Source: an uncultured Chlorobiales bacterium
Lineage (GTDB): Bacteria > Bacteroidota > Chlorobiia > Chlorobiales > Thermochlorobacteraceae
Reading direction: 5' to 3'
Length of the DNA: 5,797 nucleotides
Assembly (NCBI GenBank): GCA_937959145.1
Contig: CALGMC010000336.1
Location: forward strand, 1 to 5,797
The translations under genes and the position numbers were made by a program. Below the pieces are notes generated by a model. That model was not told where the DNA came from. It ran no database searches and saw nothing but the letters and a program-made list of their open reading frames with translations. Positions 1 through 5,025 of the stretch are shown here, piece after piece. The number at the start of each line of letters is the position of its first letter. The stretch's first letter is position 1.

Positions 1-333
1 ATTGGCTTTGATGTGATTTTAGACAGCGCGGGCGGCGACGGCTTTCTGAAACTCATTGAACTTGCCGCACCGGGCGGGCGGATTGTCTTTGTTGGCGCAA
101 CAAGCGGCGCGCCGTCTTCCTTTCCAATGTCGCGCGTTTTCTGGAAGCAACTTTCTATCTTTGGCTCAACGATGGGCTCACCTCGCGATTTTTCACACAT
201 GCTTGATTTCGTGAACTCAAACAAGGTGATTCCTATTGTGAGCGATGTTCTTTCTCTTTCGTCCGCTGAACATGCCTTGCGCAAGATGAACGAGGCAGGA
301 CAGTTCGGCAAAATCGTCTTACAAATTAACTAA
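1..333 (+). CDS. MDR-family NADPH:quinone reductase-like / zinc-binding alcohol dehydrogenase, C-terminal part (5' end outside window)
   Basis: The frame is open from base 1 (reads I-G-F-D-V-I-L-D-S-A-G-G), so the gene begins before the window and only the last 110 residues are seen; the GTG at 13 is internal. The motif DVILDSAGG followed by LAAPGGRIVFVGATSG is the second half of the Rossmann fold in medium-chain dehydrogenases/reductases: the strand with Asp and the conserved Gly-Gly, then the GGR(I/V)V strand. The end, with HALRKMNEAGQFGKIVLQI, matches the usual 'A...M....GKIVL' closing helix and strand. These enzymes reduce quinones, enones or aldehydes, or oxidise alcohols, with NAD(P)H in the cytoplasm. 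The metal-binding and substrate regions lie upstream, so zinc dependence and substrate are unknown. The TAA at 331-333 is 19 bases before dps, so co-transcription with dps is plausible. Family call is firm; specific function is not. Confidence 0.85.
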   Translation: MGFDVILDSAGGDGFLKLIELAAPGGRIVFVGATSGAPSSFPMSRVFWKQLSIFGSTMGSPRDFSHMLDFVNSNKVIPIVSDVLSLSSAEHALRKMNEAGQFGKIVLQIN

Positions 334-340
334 CTTTTCA

Positions 341-346
341 AGGAGG
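341..346 (+). promoter_or_regulatory. Strong Shine-Dalgarno site for dps
   Basis: AGGAGG lies six bases before the ATG at 353. It fixes the dps start and is the only strong ribosome-binding site in the window; the - strand genes have no comparable purine run in front of them, suggesting dps is made at a high level. Confidence 0.85.
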
Positions 347-352
347 TAAATT

Positions 353-841
353 ATGTCGACCGAAGTTCGAGTGAAACACACCACGCCTGCCGTTATGGCG
401 TCGTTAGACCAGCACATTGCCAGTGCATCGGTGCTGTCCCTGAAATACAAGAAATTTCATTGGTATGTCTCAGGTCCATTTTTCAAGCCGTTGCATGACT
501 TGTTTGATGAGCATTACGAGCAACTTGAAGAAATTATCGACGACCTTGCCGAACGCTCCCGCGCCATTGGCGGCTACCCCGTCGGCACAATGCGCGAATT
601 TTTAGAACTCTCGCTCGTTACCGATGCCGAGGGCACCATGTTCTCGCCACTTGAAATGGTCGAGATGCTCCACGCCGATACGGATAAAATTATCGACGCG
701 CTTCACGAGCATATTGAACTTGCGGCGAAAGAACACGACCATGGCACTGCCGATATTCTGACCAGCATTGTGCAGATTTATCAAAAGCAAGCATGGTTCT
801 TGGCGGAAACAAAGGCACGAAAAGCACTCGGCGAATTTTAA
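353..841 (+). CDS. dps: Dps-family DNA-protecting ferritin (ferroxidase)
   Basis: A 162-residue protein of the usual Dps length. Members form hollow 12-subunit shells that oxidise Fe(II) with hydrogen peroxide and store the ferric mineral, protecting DNA from hydroxyl radicals; many also bind DNA. The inter-subunit ferroxidase ligands are all present with the spacing of E. coli Dps: His36 (in KFHW), His48, Asp52, Asp63 and Glu67 (in DDLAER). The helix-loop pattern KFHWYVSG then AERSRAIGGYPVGT is typical. The N-terminus is short (VRVKHTT) with only a few basic residues, so DNA binding by a long Lys-rich tail, as in E. coli, is not evident. The start is fixed by AGGAGG at 341-346. The gene follows an MDR oxidoreductase by 19 bases and ends at a hairpin terminator, suggesting a short stress-related unit. 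Nothing looks broken. Confidence 0.96.
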   Translation: MSTEVRVKHTTPAVMASLDQHIASASVLSLKYKKFHWYVSGPFFKPLHDLFDEHYEQLEEIIDDLAERSRAIGGYPVGTMREFLELSLVTDAEGTMFSPLEMVEMLHADTDKIIDALHEHIELAAKEHDHGTADILTSIVQIYQKQAWFLAETKARKALGEF

Positions 842-872
842 GCACGCTTTGACTGACTCAATATCAATCTTG

Positions 873-901
873 AAGAGGCTTTCCGTTTGGAGAGCCTTTT
901 T
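873..901 (+). terminator. Intrinsic terminator downstream of dps
   Basis: AGGCTTTCC (876-884), loop GTTT (885-888), GGAGAGCCT (889-897) make a 9-bp stem with one G-T wobble, followed by T's at 897-901. The A's at 873-874 can pair with the first T's. The T tract is on the + strand only, so this ends dps transcription; it abuts the stop codon of the convergent aldehyde dehydrogenase at 901. On the - strand the sequence after the hairpin is not T-rich, so it is not an obvious two-way terminator. Confidence 0.82.
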
Positions 902-2505
902 CATTTCTTGAACTGCTTAACGAGTTCCGCAATGGCTTCGTCAGAGAGTTTAGGGATTGTCGACGATTTCACGCGGCTTGATTGTGCCGTTGGTGCAACG
1001 GGCTTGTTCCCTGCTTTGAGGCGAATGCGCTCATCAATGATTTCGGAAAAACTTTTCGGCATTGGCGGCGCGGTGGGTTTCTTCTCTTCGCTTGATTGGC
1101 TTTCAGGAATGGGATTGCCATTTACGTCATTGACGGGATTTGTCTCAAATCCAATTCGCTTGATGTTAAGCAAGTGAAGCGGCGAGATGTTATCGGTTGT
1201 AATTGAGCCGCCAATCGTTCCGGGACCGAGCGTCATAGCAGGCGGAAGTGCCGTTGTATATCCAACCGCACCAATTGCGGCAACCGTGTTTATCAAAATC
1301 CGATGCGCGGGCTTATGCAAAGCAAATTGCTCAATCACCATTTCATTTTGCGTGTGCAGTGCGAGTGAATGACCAATGCCGCCAAATTCCAAAAGTTCAA
1401 TGCACCGTTTGCACCCTGCTTCCCAACCGTCTTCGGTGTAGAACGCGAGCACGGGCGAGAGTTTTTCTGCCGAAAGAATTTCTTTTTTGCCAACTGCTCC
1501 GAGTTCAACAATCAAAACGGTAGTTTGTGGTGGCACGGAAAATCCTGCGCGTTCGGCAATGAAAGTTGCGGGCATTCCAACGACTTCGGGGTTCAAGCCT
1601 CTGGGGAACATATACCGCTCTAACTTCTGCTTTTCCTCCATCGAGACGAAATACGCGCCACGCTTTTTCAATTCTTCAATCACCTTGTTTTTGATAGGCA
1701 AATCGCAAACGATGGCTTGTTCAGAAGAGCATAATGTGCCGTTGTCGAATGTTTTTCCGAACAGAATATCGGCGACGGCTTTTGGAATGTTTGCGCTTCG
1801 CTCAATGAAAGCAGGCACGTTGCCTGAACCAACGCCATAAGCGGGTTTGCCTGATGAATAGGCGGCGCGCACCATTGGTGTGCTACCTGTGGCAAGAATA
1901 ACGCTGGTGAGTTCGTGGCGCATCAGTTCCGTAGTGCCTTCGAGCGTGGGCTTCGTCATGCAGAGAACTAAGTTATCGGGTGCGCCGGCTTTCTTTGCGG
2001 CATCTGCTACGACTTTTGCGGCTTCGGTCGTGCATCGCACAGCGCGCGGGTGCGGGGAGGCGACAATCGCATTGCGCGATTTGAGCGAAATAATTGCTTT
2101 ATACATCATCGTCGAAGTGGGGTTTGTCGATGGAATCAATGCCGCTACAACGCCCATCGGGGTTGCAACTTCCCACACTTTGCCGTTGTGCGTCTTATTG
2201 ACAATCCCACAAGTCTTCATGTCTTTGATGTAATCGTAGAGCATTTTCGTGCCGACGATGTTTTTCTTCACCTTATCCTGCCATTTGCCGAAGCCTGTTT
2301 CTTCGACGGCAAGTTTGGCGAGACGCTCGCGTGCCTCGTAGCCGGCTTCCGCCATGGCTTTAACGATTTTATCGACTTGCGCTTGGGTGAAGTCTTTATA
2401 GGCTTGTTGGGCTTCTTTGGCTTTGGCAAGGAGCGTGCGCGCTTCTTGAATAGATTGCAAATCGGACGAAAGTTCCATCGTGTTGAATAATGATTGTGCG
2501 TTCAT
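901..2505 (-). CDS. CoA-acylating aldehyde dehydrogenase (EutE/AdhE-N/sulfoacetaldehyde dehydrogenase-like) with C-terminal extension
   Basis: A 534-residue enzyme of the aldehyde dehydrogenase superfamily, CoA-acylating branch: aldehyde + CoA + NAD(P)+ <-> acyl-CoA + NAD(P)H. The catalytic cysteine is Cys259 in GTLCSSEQ, the form typical of acylating enzymes (AdhE N-domain, EutE, sulfoacetaldehyde dehydrogenases). Other family marks are VATPMGVVAALIPSTNPT (113-130), SPHPRA (150-155), ILATGST (203-209), GVGSGNVP (224-231) and the C-terminal run LGPGTIGGS...NISPLHLLNIKR (426-450). The catalytic domain ends near residue 455; EutE- and SauT-like proteins usually stop about here, but this one continues for about 75 residues (see the separate tail entry). 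The start 15 bases after the synthetase gene gives a two-gene operon; no clear Shine-Dalgarno is seen, and a second ATG at residue 10 is possible. Substrate cannot be decided: acetaldehyde, propionaldehyde, sulfoacetaldehyde and other short aldehydes are all possible. Confidence 0.92.
   Translation of the reverse strand: MNAQSLFNTMELSSDLQSIQEARTLLAKAKEAQQAYKDFTQAQVDKIVKAMAEAGYEARERLAKLAVEETGFGKWQDKVKKNIVGTKMLYDYIKDMKTCGIVNKTHNGKVWEVATPMGVVAALIPSTNPTSTMMYKAIISLKSRNAIVASPHPRAVRCTTEAAKVVADAAKKAGAPDNLVLCMTKPTLEGTTELMRHELTSVILATGSTPMVRAAYSSGKPAYGVGSGNVPAFIERSANIPKAVADILFGKTFDNGTLCSSEQAIVCDLPIKNKVIEELKKRGAYFVSMEEKQKLERYMFPRGLNPEVVGMPATFIAERAGFSVPPQTTVLIVELGAVGKKEILSAEKLSPVLAFYTEDGWEAGCKRCIELLEFGGIGHSLALHTQNEMVIEQFALHKPAHRILINTVAAIGAVGYTTALPPAMTLGPGTIGGSITTDNISPLHLLNIKRIGFETNPVNDVNGNPIPESQSSEEKKPTAPPMPKSFSEIIDERIRLKAGNKPVAPTAQSSRVKSSTIPKLSDEAIAELVKQFKK
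904..1134 (-). other. C-terminal tail of the aldehyde dehydrogenase: low-complexity linker plus terminal amphipathic helix, encapsulation-peptide-like
   Basis: Residues 458-534 lie beyond the conserved catalytic domain. The order is a polar Pro/Ser/Glu/Lys stretch (about 466-484, with EEKKPTAPPMPK), a short predicted helix SFSEIIDERIRLKAG (485-499), a Pro/Ala/Ser/Lys linker (500-518), and a final helix LSDEAIAELVKQFKK (520-534) with hydrophobic residues spaced as an amphipathic helix (I525, L528, V529, F532). A disordered Pro/Ala linker leading to a terminal amphipathic helix is the layout of encapsulation peptides that load cargo enzymes, including acylating aldehyde dehydrogenases, into bacterial microcompartments. 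Function here is inferred; no shell protein gene is in the window. It could instead be an oligomerisation or partner-docking tail. Confidence 0.5.
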
Positions 2506-2520
2506 CGGAAAACGAATCGC

Positions 2521-4368
2521 TTAGACTTGTGATTGTGCTTTGAGCGTTGCATGTGAAATTGAGCCATCGGCTTCGCGTGGCAATTCGCTGAGAAACTCGA
2601 TTTCGTCAGGAACGACGAGTTCGCCGAGTTCGTGTCGGACATAATCTCGCAGGACGGCTTCGAGCGCATTGGCTACGCCAAACGGATTCTTCAAGACGAC
2701 GAAGGCTCGAACCTTTTCGCCCTTGTTCGCATCAGGCAAGCCAATGATGGCAACTTCTTTGACGACGGGGTGTTCCGCGAGCGTGGCTTCTAATTCCGCG
2801 TTTGAAATTCGATAGCCACTGACTTTCATCACGTCGTCGACTCTGCCTGTGATTTTGAAATAGCCGTGTTCATCTTGAATCGCCATGTCGCCTGTGTTGA
2901 AACAGCCCTCAATGTGCCGCCAGTATTTGTTGTATCGTTCTTGATTGTTCCAAATCGTTTTCATCAAATACGGCACGGGGTGCGCAAGCACGAGCAAGCC
3001 TTCTTGATTCGGCGGAAGTTCTGTGCCGTCCAAACTGCGCACTTCAAGTTTCGCGCCGGGCAAGGCTTTTCCGACTTTTCCGACTTTGATTGGAAAATTT
3101 AGCGTGTTGCCGATAGCAGGAATTGGGATTTCGTTTTGAAGCCACATTTCAACCACACTTCCGATTTTGCCGACGACTTCTCTTTGCGCCCATTCGTGAA
3201 GCGATGGCGAAAGCGCGCCACCTGTTGTGAGCATTAAGCGGAGCGTCGAGTTATCGTATTTTTTCATCAGTTCGGTGTCATGCTTTTGCAGTTGTTGCAA
3301 GAGCGACGGATGCGAGACAAAGATATTGACGCCATGCCGCTCAATGCGTCGCCAAAACGATTCCGCGTTTGGATAATCGATTGCGCCTTCGTGCATGAGA
3401 ATCGTTGCGCCTGAAAGCAAGGTGCCATAAACAGAGAAGAGATGACCGGGCGCAGAGCCAATGTGAAAACTGTTCCACAGCACATCGTTGTCTTGAATGT
3501 CGATGAGCATTTTTGTGGCGTAGTATGCGCCGACCATGTAGCCGCCGTGCGTATGCACCACGCCTTTGGGCTTGCCGCTCGTGCTACTTGTGTAGAGCAC
3601 GAACAAAGGGTGATTGGATTCAACGATTTCAGGGTTGCAGAATTGCGGTTGTCTTGAAATAAAATCGTAGAAATCAATTTCGCGCTCGGAGGTGAGATTG
3701 AGTTTCGGCGATTGGCGACGCAGAACAACGATTCGCTCGACGCTCGCGCTGGTGCGCAAGGCACTGTTGAGCACCGTTTTCATCGGAAAGTGCATCGCTT
3801 CGCTGTAACTGGCATCGGCGCAAAAGACGACTTTCGGCTCGAGGTCTTCGACGCGCGTTTTGAGCGCACGCGCCCCTGCCTTTTCGTGAATGACCGCATG
3901 AATTGCGCCAATGCGCGCACATGCAAGCATCACATAAACGGCTTCAACTGTGTTCGGCATGAACACCAAAACGGTATCGCCTTTTCGCACACCAACGGAC
4001 TTCAGCGCGTTTGCCACTTGCGAGACACGGCGAATTAAGCGGTCAAAGGTTACATAGTTTTCAGGTCCTGATTCGCTCGACCAAATCAATGCAACCTTAT
4101 TGCGCCGCTCACCAACGATGTGGCGGTCAAGTGCGTTCAGCGTGATGTTGGTTTTCGCACCAATAAACCACTCGTGTTTCGGCGGTTCAAACTCGAAGAC
4201 CTTGCTCCACTTTGTTTCCCAAAGCAGTTGCTCGGCAATCGTTGCCCAAAATTCAGCAGGATTTTCAATCGAAGATTTGTAGGTGGATTCGTAGTCCAAC
4301 TTGTTGCGTCGCAAAAAAACTGGCGGCGTGAATTGTTTCGGTGATTCGGATAAAATGTCGCTGGTCAT
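2521..4368 (-). CDS. Acetyl-CoA-synthetase-like ANL-superfamily protein (AMP-forming acyl-CoA ligase fold) lacking the catalytic A10 lysine
   Basis: A 615-residue protein close to acetyl/acetoacyl-CoA synthetases in length and layout. It has an ACS-type N-terminal cap (ENPAEFWATIAEQLLWETKW, 35-54; NALDRHI, 78-84), an adenylation core, and a mobile C-terminal domain from about residue 510. Core motifs: P-loop YTSSTSGKPKG (259-269), GHLFSVYGTL (308-317), FNTGD (490-494), and hinge region GRVDDVMKVSGYR (508-520). Normal members make acyl-AMP from acid and ATP, then acyl-CoA. Three departures are visible: P-loop YTSGSTGKPKG is altered to have Ser262 for Gly; the WWQTETG signature is W-L-Q-N-E-I-P (409-415); and the A10 motif, usually P-K-T-R-S-G-K, reads P-R-E-A-D-G-S, so Ser603 replaces the lysine needed for adenylation. 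The reading frame is intact and highly conserved elsewhere, so this is a divergent enzyme rather than debris. It is paired with the acylating aldehyde dehydrogenase 15 bases downstream. Start at 4368 precedes the N-terminal cap sensibly, without a Shine-Dalgarno. Substrate unknown. Confidence 0.88.
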   Translation of the reverse strand: MTSDILSESPKQFTPPVFLRRNKLDYESTYKSSIENPAEFWATIAEQLLWETKWSKVFEFEPPKHEWFIGAKTNITLNALDRHIVGERRNKVALIWSSESGPENYVTFDRLIRRVSQVANALKSVGVRKGDTVLVFMPNTVEAVYVMLACARIGAIHAVIHEKAGARALKTRVEDLEPKVVFCADASYSEAMHFPMKTVLNSALRTSASVERIVVLRRQSPKLNLTSEREIDFYDFISRQPQFCNPEIVESNHPLFVLYTSSTSGKPKGVVHTHGGYMVGAYYATKMLIDIQDNDVLWNSFHIGSAPGHLFSVYGTLLSGATILMHEGAIDYPNAESFWRRIERHGVNIFVSHPSLLQQLQKHDTELMKKYDNSTLRLMLTTGGALSPSLHEWAQREVVGKIGSVVEMWLQNEIPIPAIGNTLNFPIKVGKVGKALPGAKLEVRSLDGTELPPNQEGLLVLAHPVPYLMKTIWNNQERYNKYWRHIEGCFNTGDMAIQDEHGYFKITGRVDDVMKVSGYRISNAELEATLAEHPVVKEVAIIGLPDANKGEKVRAFVVLKNPFGVANALEAVLRDYVRHELGELVVPDEIEFLSELPREADGSISHATLKAQSQV

Positions 4369-4415
4369 AACATTTGGAATTAGTTACACTTCTCAAACTT
4401 GAACCCCCTTACAGT

Positions 4416-4436
4416 GCGAAGTATGAAAATACTCGC
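4416..4436. repeat. Small inverted repeat in the 90-base gap between antitoxin and synthetase genes
   Basis: On the + strand GCGA-A-GTAT, loop GAAA, ATAC-TCGC gives an 8-bp stem with one bulged A (4420). It lies about 50 bases before the synthetase start and about 25 bases after the antitoxin stop. On the transcribed (-) strand no T run follows, so it does not look like a complete intrinsic terminator; an operator, RNA hairpin or remnant is possible. I found no convincing -35/-10 pair in the rest of the gap (4369-4458). Confidence 0.4.
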
Positions 4437-4458
4437 CTCGCAAAATCGTTTTCATATT

Positions 4459-4683
4459 TCAAATCTTGACCTTGCTTATTGCATCAGATAGATGATTCAA
4501 CTGACGCAGCAATGTTACAGATTTCTTCCCTTGCTTGATGTCTTCGCGCAGTTTCTCCAACTGAATTTGGAGTTTTACTTTTTCTTTGGCGAGCGCATAC
4601 ATCGCACGGAACTCAGGATTTTGCAACTGCTTGCAGATGTATTCGTCATATCGCGTTGCCATATCACGAGTGTTTTGATTCAT
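4459..4683 (-). CDS. HigA-like antitoxin, short; HTH region probably disrupted
   Basis: A 74-residue protein. The N-terminal part, with YDEYICKQLQNPEFRAMYA (12-30) and then LQIQLEKLRED, matches the N-terminal region of small XRE-type antitoxins that sit behind RelE/HigB toxins ('Y...L+.PEF...Y....+...L...I..LRE'). Those proteins normally run on for another 25-50 residues through a helix-turn-helix used for operator binding and autorepression. Here the residues after LRED are IKQGKKSVTLLRQLNHLSDAI, which is not a recognisable HTH, and the protein stops soon after. A better HTH-like string, EEICNIAASVESSI, is in the -1 frame and meets a TGA. The ATG overlaps the end of the true toxin frame (4664), so the two were translationally coupled. 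Likely a decayed or mis-sequenced antitoxin; less likely a genuinely short one. The family call rests on the N-terminal half and the neighbour. Confidence 0.6.
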   Translation of the reverse strand: MNQNTRDMATRYDEYICKQLQNPEFRAMYALAKEKVKLQIQLEKLREDIKQGKKSVTLLRQLNHLSDAISKVKI

Positions 4684-4789
4684 AGATAGACTTATACCTT
4701 AGTGCTTTTGAAATTTCATCATTTTGGGTTTTCTGTGTTTTTTTGACAAATCCATGCGTAAAAATGATTCTCTTTCCTTTTTCAAAAAA
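4664..4789 (-). other. -1-frame continuation of the toxin, starting at a T6G run
   Basis: In the -1 frame relative to the toxin start, 4783-4664 encodes 39 residues beginning EKGKRIIFTHGFVKKTQKT and ending at TGA 4666-4664. This is the conserved C-terminus of RelE/HigB toxins. The junction is the heptamer T-TTT-TTG (4789-4783, - strand). One extra T in the run would fuse it to the upstream part and give a 119-residue protein (360 bases with stop), the usual family length, ending across the antitoxin ATG at 4683. Confidence 0.85.
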
Positions 4790-5022
4790 GTATAAACTTC
4801 TTGATATTCTTTGCGGTGTTTTACCCGCAGTTCAAATATGTCATCTCTCAATCCTTTAGACATCGTTGCAGGGAGATTTTGATTCAGCGTTTTGAGCACA
4901 CGAAATTCTTCTATCATCGCTAATACTTCGGCTCTTTCTTCAAGAGAAAGGCTATCCAAGAATTTCTCGAATGGAACATTTCCACTTTCCAATTCCACAA
5001 AATCTACGACATAGACTTCCAT
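4699..5022 (-). CDS. RelE/HigB-family (Gp49-like, DUF891) toxin, frame-interrupted near the C-terminus
   Basis: As read in one frame the protein is 107 residues. The first ~79 are a normal RelE/HigB-type toxin: PFEKFLDSLSLEERAEVLAMI (17-37) forms the N-terminal helices, and LRDDIFELRVKHRKEYQEVY (58-77) is the characteristic 'L.dgi.ELRVk....yRv.Y' strand region. Family members are ribosome-dependent mRNA endonucleases inhibited by the antitoxin encoded just downstream. From residue 80 the residues (KKERESFLRMDLSKKHRKPKMMKF) do not match the family, while the -1 frame gives the expected GKRIIFTHGFVKKTQKT; the break is at a six-T run, 4789-4784. The start is only three bases after the valS stop, so translation is probably coupled to valS. 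No strong Shine-Dalgarno is seen. As written, the protein lacks conserved C-terminal residues and is probably inactive unless the ribosome shifts frame or the sequence has an indel error. Confidence 0.8.
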   Translation of the reverse strand: MEVYVVDFVELESGNVPFEKFLDSLSLEERAEVLAMIEEFRVLKTLNQNLPATMSKGLRDDIFELRVKHRKEYQEVYTFLKKERESFLRMDLSKKHRKPKMMKFQKH

Positions 5023-5025
5023 TTC

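Noticed and set aside
602..904. 100-codon - strand frame across dps and the terminator
   Set aside because: It is antisense to dps, whose ferroxidase ligands are all intact, and it runs through the terminator hairpin.
887..2490. Open frames on the + strand opposite the aldehyde dehydrogenase, up to about 146 codons
   Set aside because: They are antisense shadows of a strongly conserved enzyme, have no ribosome-binding sites, and their translations look like no protein family.
901..2505. Naming the dehydrogenase eutE, pduP or sauT
   Set aside because: The acylating family is clear but no ethanolamine, propanediol or sulfoacetate genes are in view and the substrate cannot be read from the sequence.
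3267..3922. Open frames of 165 and 82 codons on the same strand as the synthetase but in another frame
   Set aside because: They overlap fully the conserved synthetase core; their Ser/Arg/Cys-rich translations are typical out-of-frame readings.
2521..4368. Naming the synthetase gene acs
   Set aside because: The catalytic A10 lysine and the WWQTETG signature are not kept, so ordinary acetate activation is not supported.
4369..4458. Sigma-70-type promoter for the synthetase operon
   Set aside because: No -35/-10 pair with acceptable spacing stood out; a promoter may exist but cannot be placed.
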